From Eremomyces bilateralis CBS 781.70 (Eukaryota; Ascomycota; Dothideomycetes; Eremomycetales; Eremomycetaceae): a stretch of 64,000 nt of DNA. Position 1 is the stretch's first letter; each line of letters starts with the position of its first letter. The DNA lies in the NCBI RefSeq assembly GCF_010015585.1, contig NW_022985068.1:62001-126000 (forward strand), in the 5' to 3' direction. This document shows positions 35,241 to 45,530 of this stretch, one piece after another. The translations under genes were made by a program, and so were the position numbers. Under the pieces are notes generated by a model, which searched no databases, was not told the DNA's origin, and saw nothing but the letters and a program-made list of their open reading frames with translations.

Positions 35241-36760
35241 TCAAGTCAGTAATCCAAAATACCTCCCAGCGACAGCATCCCATTCAGCATCCCAGCGCTT
35301 TTCGCACTCCTTCAATGCTCCTTGCTGTATCCTCTCCAAAGCCGCAGTGCCATCAACAAACAGCTCTTCAAGTAGGTCAGCGAGCTGGATGTAGCTCGCA
35401 AATCCCCTTCCATTCACCCCTTCCCTCACCAGCTCCGGCCACGCTTCGAATTTGCTCCAGCCCGCAACAGGAAGACCCGCACCGAACATGTCCACAACTT
35501 TCATCGGCAAGTCTAAGCCCGAAGATGACATGTGGAGGGAGACACCGAGGTCGGCAGCTCCGAGGAGAGAGGCGTAGTCTTCGGCTGATAGCCAGGCGGT
35601 TCGGATTTGAACATGGTGCAATTTGCCTTGCGATTCGAGCTCTTTGATCTTGCTGAGATAATGGTCTTTCAAGGGGCCTTTGCCAGTAACCATGACAAGC
35701 AGTCGGGGGTAGGAGCCAACCATGGACGCCCTCAATGAATATACCGTCAACGCGTCGAGTAAGATGGAGAAATCTTCGTCGGCGGTCCAGGATGTGGAGC
35801 TAACTATTAGCCGCGTCCTTCCACTATCAATCTCGTCCTCGAATGGGCTTGTTTGCGGTAGTCTTTTCAAGACATTCTGACGTTCCGACCGGCTCAGAGG
35901 CTTGAAGATCGCAGGTGGCCGATCATGCAACGTAAGTGGATCGATGCCGGAGGTCTTCTTAAGGTACCTTCCCATCGATTTAGTGACGCAGAAGTGAGAA
36001 GTCGCGTATTTCGCGAGTAGAGTCTCGTATATCTGTGAGACTTGGACCAATGGGTGCCTCGTTCCCAATTTCATGGCAAGGATGGAATATCCGAAATTGT
36101 GCCAATCGACCACAAGGTTGGAATTCCGGAAGAAGCAAACAAATAGCGCCACAGCCAATGTCGGTATTGAAGGTGGATTCTGAGCATGTTAGTCTGTGAT
36201 GAATGCCAAGATTTTTGGAAGTAAATACCTGGACGAGAACCCATTTCGCTGGCTTCGTAGAATATGCCAGGGCAGAGTATAAATACCACGCTTGAAGCAA
36301 CACTTTCAACGGTCCTAGGACTAGAAACAATAGCTTGCTAGATGCTTGGAACCTTTTCGGAACTGGGGTGATGGGTATGATCTGTATGTTTTCCGTGGCC
36401 GTTATGTCTGGATGGACATCAGACTCTGCCTCCAGTTAGTCGACATTGTTCACTGCCAAAAAAAGTCTACGAACCTAAATATCCGATGACATCTACCTTA
36501 CCCCCGTGCTTAGCTATACTTAAAGCATGATATTGCATTCTTGGACTTCTGCCGATATCACCTAGCACGACGATTTGAAACGGGGTGGGCGGAGGCTTTG
36601 TATTTGTCCTATCCGACTTCTTTGATTTGGGATCCAATCCCCTAGATGTCGTGCTAGTTTGTCCATGCTCTTTATACTGTGAAGGGAGGATAAGGAGGAA
36701 TCCTGTGAATAATGTAGACAGTAGCACAGCACAGCTCAGGAGGATCTCGAGGTACTCCAT
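35241..36760 (-). CDS. ALG1: Chitobiosyldiphosphodolichol beta-mannosyltransferase
   Basis: Exons complement(36475..36760), complement(36229..36425) and complement(35241..36179), with two 49-bp introns (one has CTAAC branch sequence); 473 residues, normal for the family. The start [10 protein letters not shown] opens a single N-terminal membrane anchor followed by a cytosolic GT33 catalytic domain. Recognised blocks are [31 protein letters not shown] across the first splice, [22 protein letters not shown], and [15 protein letters not shown] with GLPV(A). The enzyme adds the first mannose from GDP-mannose to GlcNAc2-PP-dolichol on the cytosolic face of the ER, an essential step of N-glycan precursor assembly. 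It is transcribed divergently from the zinc transporter gene at 37256. The first donor is GTTCGT, less common, but the protein alignment across the junction is convincing. Confidence 0.95.
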
Positions 36761-37255
36761 TGCAACCACTCTGTGATGCACTGTGGAAACTAGGCACCGA
36801 TATCGAGCAGCAACACAACAAAACCCATGCTGGATCTCGGCTCCAATGGCTACCACTTCATAGATTTGAGGGACATGAAATAGGACACGAATAGGATGTG
36901 ATGGTAACAGGTTCAGGAGAAATATCCAATATCCAATATCTGAGAACCTTAATGGGTAGGTGGCTTGATCACTATGATGGTGCGAACGCGTCTCCAATTG
37001 GCTGATTGGGTGCTCATTTTATTGACCACCAAGAACTCCACTCTCCTTCAATAGTGGCGACTGGCGATCCATCCCATCACCCAGCGTATTCGTGCTGTTA
37101 TCGCCATGTCTCCGCAATGTTGACACTCCTTAAGCAGATGGCCGTGATGCCACTTCATTCTCCCCAATATTAAGGCTCCCGTGTGTTCCATCGCTCGCTT
37201 GTTGCAATTGACGATTAACACGACTTCACGCTGTCCATTGACCCCCTGAGCGTAT
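36761..37255. promoter_or_regulatory. Divergent promoter region between ALG1 and MSC2
   Basis: 495 bp separate the two oppositely directed start codons, so both promoters must lie here or overlap. No specific factor site can be assigned with confidence. Confidence 0.6.
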
Positions 37256-40136
37256 ATGGCCTCGTCATATGCGCTTCCAGTTGACGCTGGAACACGGACT
37301 CATAGCCAGAGCGGCCATGCATCTGCCCATGCCCATACATATTCGTTCCCTGCAGATCGCACAATATCCTACCGAGCAGAGAATAACGGTTCACCGGTGA
37401 AGACGGCCTCACGGGGCGTAAACGCGACAGGGCCAGCGATACACCCTCATTCCCATAGTCATTCATCTACTCGATTCGAACCCGTATCTCAAGACATATC
37501 ACAGATGGGCGGGCGTCCACGAGGAGAGTCTGACCTGGGTCATCCGACAGCCCCCAGAATCACTACTCAGTCGAATGGATATGCGTTCCCAGCCATCCAA
37601 GAAGCGTCTCCTTATCCAAAGTGAGTGACATGAAGCAGTTCGATATAGAGACTTGAGTGACTGATAGATGAATAGGACATCCTCATTCGGCCCAGAGATC
37701 CTCACAGCAGTGCTTATACCCCTTCCATTTCTCCTTGCAACTCTTGCCTACCCTCCGACACACGATGCGGCGAACGATAGCGGGCCACCTCCCCTCAATC
37801 CCTCCGAATCAAAAGACCAATCACCTATAACCCATGCCGAGCAGTCCGCAATAATACAGGCATGCAGTCTTGCGTCGGGGACTCTGCTCCTGTTAGGACT
37901 GCTTGCGAAACTCCAATCCACACAGCAGACCCTAGACAGAAGAAAGGATAGCTTTCCAAGCCCTTTGCGGTCGATGACCAATAAGAGCAAGGGCTTGTTC
38001 AGCAACGCCTCCATTCAGCCGGTAATTGCCCGCTGCTTGAGCATTGCTCTTCCATTCTATGCAGCATTGCAGCTTGGAGAGGTCAGGATTGCATTGACGT
38101 TGTTGATAGCGGTCGCCGCGGGCTTGACTGGACATGGTGTTCGAGGGAAAAAGGGATCCTTCCTTGGCGCTCTGACTTACAAGGCGAAGGACAATATAGC
38201 GACATGCAGCACGCTTATTCTAGGGGTCCTATTTGACTTCATTGGCCTCGCTGCCCACAAAACCTTTTGGGATCGCTTCCTAGGGTATCTAGCCCTTGGC
38301 GTGGCGCTGTTCTCTTTCCCGCTCCCTCTTCCTGCAGCATCCCGACCATATTTCCGCAATGCCAGCCCATCTTCCGCTCTTACGCCTGGATCACCATGGG
38401 CATCGACGCCGAGATCAGCTTCAACTTCTGCCACCGTAACGTCGCCAATCCTTGTCACTCCCCACGATGTCAACCTCACCGTTATCGCTGGTGCTGCACT
38501 CGGCGGAATGACGGTTCTGCTGTCTATCATACTTTCAGTCGCGCTCCCTGTATCATACATTTCGATTATATTTTCGTCGTTATGCATTGCTTCTGCGGCT
38601 GGGCTCATATTCTTTGCCCAACCAACATCCTTGCGAAGCAGCCGTCGTCTCGGCATTGCCATCAGTTGTGTCATGATTGGTTCCTTTTCTCTAACGTACC
38701 GTTCGAGAAACTGGACTATCCCATTGTTCCACAGCGTGTTGTGCGCGGTTTCCTATGGCGCTCTTCTAGTGGACTCAAAGGATCCAAAAGCCGATCACCA
38801 TACACATCGTCACCACTCGCATGACCACACTCACCAAGGGAACCACTCAAGACTCACAGCGTTCCTACTTGATCGCACCCCTCCAGGATCAGTTTTCCAC
38901 AGCATCCTGATCGAGAAAGACTCTCGACGGATTGCATATTTCGGATGCCTCAACCTCTGCTTCATGATGGTTCAATTCTTCTACGGCTTCGCTAGCGGCT
39001 CCCTTGGGCTTCTCACCGACAGCATCCACATGCTCTTCGACTGCCTTGGACTGGCCGTTGGTCTCACAGCAGCCGTGATGAGCAAATGGCCACCGTCTGT
39101 GAACTTTCCATACGGTTACGGAAAGGTCGACTCCCTCTCGGGCTTTGGGAACGGGGTCTTCCTCATCCTCGTCAGTGTCGAAATCATCTTCGACGCCGTC
39201 GGACGGCTTCGTGAAGGGCATGAACTGCGCCGGCTAAACGAGCTCCTCGTCGTGAGCATCCTGGGGTTCCTCGTCAATATCGTCGGCCTTTTCGCGTTCG
39301 GGCATGCGCATCATGGGCATGGACACGATCATGGCCATGACCACGGACATGACCATTCCCATGCCAAGAAGAAAGAAGAAGACAATCACGCGCACGAACA
39401 CCACCACGGCCATAGCCATAGCCACTCTGCGGCTGCGCACAAGCGCTCCGGGAGCCAATCCCCGACGAAATTCAGCTTCATCTCCGACCCGCTCCCCCCC
39501 TCCACCGTCAAAGCCACCTCGCACAGCCACGAGAACGAAAATATGCACGGCATCTTCCTTCACATCCTCGCCGACGCCATGGGTTCCGTCTCGGTGATCT
39601 TCTCCACCATCCTCACCAAATACACTGCCTACAACGGCTGGGATCCGCTGGCTTCATGCATCATCTCGGTGCTGATTTTCGCGAGCGCCATCCCACTGGT
39701 GAAGAGTTCGGGGAAGCGGCTGCTGCTGACGATCCCGGATCGGATCGAGTGGAAGATTCGGGAGGCGTTGGGCGCGCTGGGGACCGTGCCAGGGGTGAGT
39801 GGGTATCGCGGATGTCGGTTTTGGTTGGAGGATGAGGGGCAGGGGGAGGCGCATGGACATGATCATCACCATGATCACGGTCATGGTCACGGCCACGGAC
39901 ACGGCCACGGACACGGCCATGCGCATGATCATCCACATAACCACGACCATGCTCCCGCGCCCAAGAAAGAGCAGAAAGTGCTCGGCGTCATCCACGTTAT
40001 CGCCACGCGCACCGCCGACATCGAAGACGTGCGAGCGCGGAGCGGTCGATTCCTGGAAGCGCGGGGAATGGACGTGGTGATTCACGTGGAGCGGGACGGG
40101 GAGGAGAATTGCTGGTGTGGTGGCGGTGGGAGATGA
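37256..40136 (+). CDS. MSC2: Cation diffusion facilitator zinc transporter, MSC2-type
   Basis: Exons 37256..37620 and 37676..40136 with a 55-bp intron (phase 2); 941 residues. A Ser/His-rich cytosolic N-terminus and many N-terminal membrane helices precede the CDF core, the arrangement of yeast Msc2 and animal ZnT5. The core carries both zinc-binding HxxxD sites: HMLFD in SIHMLFDCLGLAVG and HILAD in FLHILADAMGSVSV. Three His-rich loops are present: near nt 38795-38850; a GHDHGHDHGHDHSH stretch near 39310-39420; and a long His/Gly run near 39850-39950. Msc2 (usually with Zrg17) moves zinc into the ER and early secretory pathway in exchange for protons. Longer than yeast Msc2 (724 residues) because of the N-terminal extension and loops. 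Its head-to-head neighbour ALG1 also acts at the ER. Confidence 0.93.
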
Positions 40137-40496
40137 GTCGGACCGTGCAAGGGCGTTGTACTTAGATGTGGGAGAATAAGGCACATTGTATAATCTTACC
40201 GAATATAAATGGATAGAATACTGATGTGGATATGCATTGGCTCGGACGAGCTGGAGCTTTGCATGTTGAATGTCGGTGTTATTGAAGTGTTGTTCTATGG
40301 TGAAGATAATCGCATCTATCCTGGCCAACTACTCCTTTTCACTCCTCCCCGTGTCTGTTATATGGGCCACAAGTAATCAGAGCCGCATGGAAGCTTGCTC
40401 TGCCGGAGGAGCAGTTCCGCGGCGGAAATATTTTCGCAACGATTCGAACCACGGCGTGCCCGGCTGCGATGGGAGGACCGTATGCGGCATATGATC
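40137..40496. other. Convergent intergenic region
   Basis: 360 bp between the MSC2-type stop and the stop of the first PMP3-like gene; serves as 3' flank for both. Nothing else seen. Confidence 0.5.
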
Positions 40497-40862
40497 CTAT
40501 CCCATCCCCATCAGCAAACCGCCATCCACACCAAACCAACCAACCCCCTTCGCCTCACTCACCTCACTAAACGCCGTCCCCTCCACCCGATCCAATGCGC
40601 GAATCCGAAACTCCCGCTTCCCCATCCGCACGCACTTCACGTGAATCGGCAGCGCGCGGCGGCCGAGCACGGGGTTCGGAGTCGCGGTCTGCACCATGAA
40701 GCTGTGGATGAGGCCCGGGTAGTAGCCGAGGAGGGTGAGGAGGGTGTTCCATTGGGCGTCGGGGCCCCAGCCGCCTTGGGAGAAGATGATGCCCGAGGGG
40801 GGGAAGAAGAAGGTGCTGAGGGTGATGCTGAGTTGGATGAGGACGTCGGTCCAGTCGAGCAT
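40497..40862 (-). CDS. PMP3-like small membrane protein (copy 1)
   Basis: 121 residues from the ATG of MLDWTDVLIQL. The N-terminal ~55 residues fit the PMP3/UPF0057 pattern: a hydrophobic helix, FFPPSG (family LPP), a short loop with GGWGPDAQWN, and a second helix LLTLLGYYPGLIHSFMV (family INILLTLLGYIPGIIHA). Pmp3 proteins are plasma-membrane proteolipids that affect membrane potential and salt tolerance in yeast. The C-terminal ~65 residues are extra, polar and basic, unlike the ~55-residue yeast protein. This is the most diverged of the three adjacent copies. No intron is evident. Coding status is likely because the domain match is structured rather than generic hydrophobicity. Confidence 0.65.
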   Translation of the reverse strand: MLDWTDVLIQLSITLSTFFFPPSGIIFSQGGWGPDAQWNTLLTLLGYYPGLIHSFMVQTATPNPVLGRRALPIHVKCVRMGKREFRIRALDRVEGTAFSEVSEAKGVGWFGVDGGLLMGMG

Positions 40863-41311
40863 CTTGGAGGAGGGGTTCGGGGGAGTGGGGGTGGGAGGTT
40901 GAGAGGTGGAGGCAGGGTGGGTCGCGTGGTTGGCGCGGAGTGGGAGTGTAAATAAAGGAGACTTGGGAGAGAGTAGTGCTCAGATGCGTGGGGTAAAAAT
41001 AAAACAAATCGAACAATATATCTGGCCGAGACGAGAGGAAGAGACTGTAGTGCACCGACTGCCGCAAGGAGAGACAGGACCAAAACATATATTGCAGTTT
41101 GGATAGCAGGGAAAGGAGATCAAGATGTACGACACCCTTTGATGAGCGACCCTCAACCCATCAGATTGAGTGCTTTCCGTTTCCTCGTTCTTTCTTCCAT
41201 AAGGCCGCGGGAAGAATCCCCAAACTGCAGGAACCGCTCATCCAATCGCCCTCGCCAACCTGATCAACGCTTTCCCATCTCCTCAATACGAACCGAAGTA
41301 CCGCAATCGCC
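40863..41311. other. Intergenic region between PMP3-like copies
   Basis: 449 bp with no supported gene; purine-rich plus strand around 40865-41060 (pyrimidine-rich on the coding strand), as expected upstream of copy 1. Confidence 0.5.
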
Positions 41312-41677
41312 TCACACCCTCCTCACCGTCCTCACCCGATACCTCCCCATCCTCGCCCTATACACCCTCCTCGGCCGATACCTCCTCATCCTCCCCACCC
41401 GCGGCCACGGGGACGCCACCGGTACGACCACCAACGGCGCGGCGCCCACATGGTGCCTCGAATAATACCCCCGCCGATAATCTGCGCGGCCCTGATAGTA
41501 CGGCGTCTGAATCAGGACGAGGATCAGGGCGTGCACGACGCCCGGCAGCCAGCAGAGGAGGCAGAGCAGGATGTTGAGGAGGAGCGCGTTGCCGAAACCG
41601 TAGAGGATGGCGACGGGGATGGGGGGAAAGAGGAAGCAGAGGAGGAGGAAGCAGAAGGTGGTGGTGGGGTTCATCAT
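41312..41677 (-). CDS. PMP3-like small membrane protein (copy 2)
   Basis: 121 residues starting MMNPTTTFCF. This is the clearest PMP3 domain of the three: LLLCFLFPPIPVAILYG, then LLLNILLCLLCWLPGVVHALI, reproducing the family's LPPx(P/A)V and NILLxxLGWxPGxxHA signatures. A Tyr/Arg-rich tail (YYQGRADYRRGYYSRH, then Arg-Val-Arg repeats) follows. It is probably a plasma-membrane proteolipid involved in ion or membrane-potential homeostasis. Its start codon overlaps the stop codon of copy 3 in an ATGA tetranucleotide. The intervening sequence has no usable AG acceptor that would fuse the two frames by splicing. Whether it has its own transcript is the open question. Confidence 0.8.
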   Translation of the reverse strand: MMNPTTTFCFLLLCFLFPPIPVAILYGFGNALLLNILLCLLCWLPGVVHALILVLIQTPYYQGRADYRRGYYSRHHVGAAPLVVVPVASPWPRVGRMRRYRPRRVYRARMGRYRVRTVRRV

Positions 41678-41988
41678 TGGGGGAAGAGGGAGTCCGTGGT
41701 TGAGTTTGGTGAAGTGGTGGGGCGGGGGTTCGCGAAGTGGAGGAGGTCCCGTGGGTGGATGGGAGGTGGGGAGAGGTCGGAGGTGACGTTGACGGTGAGG
41801 GGGGAGCAAATGTAGCGGGAGATGATGTAGGCGACGGCGGGGATCCAGGAGAAGAAGATGAAGAGGAACGAGAGGATGAACTGGGTGAGGGTGCCGAAGA
41901 GGACGGCGATGGCTAGGGGAGGAAGGATGAGGGCGAGACAAGTGAAGATGATGTGCCTAGAACGGGACCTTTGGATGCGGGTATTCAT
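41674..41988 (-). CDS. PMP3-like small membrane protein (copy 3)
   Basis: 104 residues from the ATG of MNTRIQRSRSRH. Two helices fit the PMP3 pattern: IIFTCLALILPPLAIAVLFG and FILSFLFIFFSWIPAVAYIIS (family ...LGWIPGIIHA, here with Ala-Tyr in place of the usual His). The C-terminal ~40 residues are Pro/Ser/Thr-rich and polar. It lies immediately upstream of copy 2 in the direction of transcription, overlapping it by four bases. The leading basic stretch RSRSR is cytosolic in PMP3 topology. Less conserved than copy 2, but the LPP and WIP signatures support a real duplicate. Confidence 0.68.
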   Translation of the reverse strand: MNTRIQRSRSRHIIFTCLALILPPLAIAVLFGTLTQFILSFLFIFFSWIPAVAYIISRYICSPLTVNVTSDLSPPPIHPRDLLHFANPRPTTSPNSTTDSLFPQ

Positions 41989-42329
41989 GCTCGAGATGAG
42001 TATTGCAGGTTCGAAAAATAAATGATCGAGGGATGGAAACGCGACGGACCTGGTGGTCGGTGGAATAATGAACTGGTATGTATAGGACAGGAGACTGTGA
42101 ACACTGGAGATGAGACAGATAGCGAGATCTATTGCGAAACCATGGTGACAGGAAGCAGCGACTCTGAAGTCTCATGAACATCGACATCGAAAAGGGCAAC
42201 GGAAGAAACTCGACAAAAATGCCCTCTTGCGATATGTATCTGTGTGCAACCTACCTCTCTATACAAGATACGGTAATATGACCATAACTTTGGCCTCCAA
42301 AACTCAAATCTAAGGTCCTCCCCCCCAGT
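41989..42329. other. Intergenic region
   Basis: 341 bp between the PMP3-like copy 3 start and the carnitine carrier stop; promoter side of the former and 3' flank of the latter. Nothing else seen. Confidence 0.5.
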
Positions 42330-43406
42330 CTATCCAAACGCCTTCGTCAACATTTGCTGCGCCAACTCTACCCCTAAGAACGTCGCTGCATTCGCCGGCA
42401 CCGCCCTCGCGATCGCCGGCCCGAACCCAGGGAAGAACGCCTTCACCCCTCCCTTCCCATACAGCTCTCGGATCGTCCCCGAAATCGTCGGCCGTCCCTC
42501 TGCGCTCTGCAGCCGACTCTTGATCGTATCCACGGGGAACACCGGGATCCACATCGCCACACCGGCCGCTCCGCCCGCCGCGCACACCGCCGTCAAGCTC
42601 AACTCCCCGGGATTCCCGTTCGCGTCCTTCGGCGTCAACCGCCGCTTGATATACTCGTACGAGGCGAAATACGCTGCGCTGCCGGGCCCGTCGCGCGCGA
42701 GGGTCATGGCGCTCCCGCGGAACACGCTGCGGACGCCACCCTCCTTGTACAGCTGGCGGACGACGTCGAGGCCGCCGGCGTATTTAGGCTTCTCGCCGGG
42801 GGCGAGGGTTTTCTGGCCTTGGATCTGGAGGAGGACCTTGACGCGCTCGAAGGGGGCAGTGATAAGGGTCATGGGCATGGCGGAGAAAAAGCCGGCGGCG
42901 GAGATTTGGGCGATAGAGAATTGGTTGTTTTCGACGGTGGAGAATGAGCGGACGAGTTGTTTGCCGACGTCGTAACCCCAGAAGCTGACGGCGACTGGGA
43001 GGGTTAGTTGAGGGAGTGTGAATTAGGAAGAAGGAGACGTACACATGGGCGTTACGCCGACGAGAGGTGCGGAAACACCTGCATAGAGCCCCTATCTCAG
43101 ATCAGCGTCTTGTTTGATACCATCCGATGTTCATGAACGGCTTACTCTCGCCAACCCTTCCCTTGCAATCGTCTTCCTCACGACATCGATCGCCCCGCTA
43201 TACACGCCCTTGTCCGCCGTCTGCATGCGCACCTTCACCAGATCGAACGGATGGCCCACTACCACGGCACAAAGACCGCCAACCCCGCCCGCGGCGAAGG
43301 CCCGTAGGCTCTGGAACGAATTCTTGGTCGCGACGACGACATCTTCCTTCAGCTCTTCCTTGGACGGCAGGGCGTCGGACTTGGGGAGGGAGGGAGTGGA
43401 CGGCAT
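42330..43406 (-). CDS. CRC1: Mitochondrial carnitine/acylcarnitine carrier
   Basis: Exons complement(43146..43406), complement(43043..43091) and complement(42330..42994), with introns of 54 and 48 bp; 324 residues, normal for an SLC25 carrier. The three tandem carrier repeats each have a Px(D/E)xx(K/R) signature: HPFDLVKVRMQ, APFERVKVLLQ and FPVDTIKSRLQ. The block RGLYAGVSAPLVGVTPMFAVSFWGYD spans both splice junctions and is typical of the carnitine/acylcarnitine branch (yeast Crc1, Aspergillus AcuH). It exchanges acylcarnitine for carnitine across the mitochondrial inner membrane, linking peroxisomal or cytosolic acetyl units to the TCA cycle. The 40-residue N-terminal stretch before the first repeat is polar (SLPKSDALPSKEELKED). 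The assignment rests on motif memory; a generic SLC25 identity is certain. Confidence 0.92.
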
Positions 43407-44371
43407 GGTAACCGTGGGAGGAGAGGGAGAGCGGGGAGAGTCGGAGGTGTGCTCTGCGGAATGTTTTCGCGGGGTCTTCTGGCTATCGGTACCGGAGCAG
43501 AGGGGAGAGGCGATGGGAAGATGGGGGGTGGTCGCGAGGGGTCAATTGAGTCGGACTATGGACAAGAAGGTGAGGTTCAGGTGTAGAAGAAGACGATATC
43601 ACATTGACGATGCAAAAATTCTAGCTATCCCACGACGGCATCGGCGATATCCTGGCATATCCGGAACTAATCGAGGCGTTCGGGAGTACAGACCCTGAGC
43701 GCCCTGGGATTCCCTGAAAGTCTAAGGAGGCTGGGGTTGGTTTTGCCGAAACTCGAAGCTGCTGTGGTTGGCTGGGAAGCATATGGAGAGGTCACGTGCG
43801 CATCTCACCTTTGACCTTTCCCTCGGCAAGGCAAAGATCCTCCCATCGGAATCCATCCGCCGAGTTTCTTTCTCCAGTTCCCCAGTTCTCACGTCACCCG
43901 TATCTCCAATTTTCGGTCAAATGGACATGGCCGATTGGAGGAATTCTGATAACTATCATGCGAGACCCGGTTTTCCTGTTCATGCGGATATGCTTGGTAT
44001 TCCTCTGTCGGGATTCGGGAACCCGTGATGCCGTGTCATCTCACTCAACAGCTGGTTACTATCCATTATTATATGGTACCGACATCATCGATATCTCGTC
44101 CAAGTTCCATTCCAGCAGCTTCAAATTCCGCCAATGTTAATGGTTTGAATATCAATGGCTAGGTTTAGCCTATCGAACGGTCTGAGTTCATGTCTTCAAA
44201 GTTCCTACAGTCAACTGCATTCACCTCCTTCAGTCTGTCATTCAGTGTCATATACATTTCATTGCAGTCATATCTTTCAAATCGGGTTGATATATTAAAA
44301 TTTTAATTGCTATTTTCTTTTGTAAATTCAGGTTCCGTCCGCGACACTCTCACCGACGACGCAATCCTAGA
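43407..44371. other. Intergenic region, no gene supported
   Basis: Promoter side of the carnitine carrier gene (first few hundred bases), then non-coding sequence. Open frames near 43768-44140 have no protein-like features. Confidence 0.4.
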
Positions 44372-44990
44372 GCTCATCTTAGCTACAGTCCCTCTCTAGT
44401 TTCCATTCATAGGAAACAAAGAGGGCTATTACTAGATCCAGGCACTGCGTTGAGCAGCGAGTTATTTTCCTGGGTATACAGGCCACCGCTATGTCAATCG
44501 CCCGGCGCATAGCACGGTGAACATAGCGGAGTGGCCTTGGTGAGGCTCATCTTAGCTTCATTCCTCTATTTCAGGGAACTACTAGGACCTGGGCATCAAC
44601 CATAAGGTGTGAGCTCTTCACCGGGGTATATATGCCACTCTTCCGCTGTGTTGATCGCCCGGCGCGTGCTACCGCGGCACGGTGATCTAGCATAGCCTAC
44701 AACTTATCTTAGCTTTGTCCCCCTATTTCAGGAAAGTACTAGACCCAGACACCACGTTGAGGTGTAAGCTTTCAACCTGGGTTGGGCCGCACCTCCAAGG
44801 ATCGTGCAGAGGGCTGGCGGCGAACCAGCAGCAGGCTCCAGGACGATCCTGGTGGAGTGACTCCAAGAGCTTGTCTTTGCTTCTTTCCTCTAACGAGGGG
44901 GTACTAGACCCGAACACCACGTTGAGGTGCAAGCTCGTCGTTCGGGGAATACTGTCAGTACGAGGTAATTCCCAGGGAATTCTCTGCTTC
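44372..44990 (+). repeat. Diverged tandem repeat, period about 155-175 bp
   Basis: About four imperfect units start near 44372, 44545, 44702 and ~44868. Shared words are CTCATCTTAGC/CTTATCTTAGC at the start, TACTAGACC(C) ~35-60 bp later, CACCACGTTGAGGTG(T/C)AAG in units 3 and 4 with weaker versions in 1 and 2, and ATCGCCCGGCGC in units 1 and 2. No open frame spans units and no family is recognised. Confidence 0.7.
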
Positions 44991-45530
44991 GTTGCGCATT
45001 GTCCTAGGACTTGTGTCCTGGTTAGTGCCTGGAGAAGAAGTAAGCTCGAGAGATGTGTTTTCATTGTTCCCAATAAAGCCATTGTCCGGCCCTACCAAGT
45101 TTGCCCACGTCCAAAATTTCATTGTTCTAATTCATTCCATTTGTGTAATCACAATATTTCTGTCTTATTGGCATCCAATCTAATAATCCGAGGAGATATT
45201 GATGTGCCGGAAATGGAAAGTCAATTCGAGATTCCAATTCTTTATTGACGGACCATTCCAGCAACAACGGATGCGGAATCGTTCGCAACAAAGACAGACT
45301 CTCATGACCTCCCACCCTCCCACCCTCCCACCGAAGTTAGAATGCCTGGAAGTGGAAATGCTCTTCCTCGCCACAGAAACAGGAAAAGCAAACTTAGAGG
45401 ACCGCCAGAATATTCTCACGGTCATTCCACAGCCACTTAGGGCTCATCTCATCATCCCCTCCGTTTATATCATAAGAAAATCCCCTCCCAAGTCGGATTC
45501 TTGAGTCCCTTCACAATCAACATCACCAAC
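44991..45530. other. Intergenic region upstream of the coiled-coil gene
   Basis: 540 bp including a short direct repeat CCTCCCACCCTCCCACC near 45307 and the promoter side of the gene at 45531. No gene seen. Confidence 0.4.

Noticed and set aside
39234-39563. Minus-strand frames opposite the zinc transporter's His-rich loops
   Set aside because: Valine/Met-rich mirror of the CAT/CAC His repeats; simple-sequence shadow.
39850-39950. Regular short repeats in the zinc transporter considered as an array element
   Set aside because: They are codon-level His/Gly repeats in a well-defined coding loop, without spacers of CRISPR type.
41674-41988. Splicing that would fuse PMP3-like copies 3 and 2 into one protein
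   Set aside because: No AG acceptor is available in the tail of copy 3 before the copy 2 start; kept as two frames.
43768-44140. Two overlapping plus-strand frames after the carnitine carrier promoter
   Set aside because: Short, in different frames, no protein-like composition.
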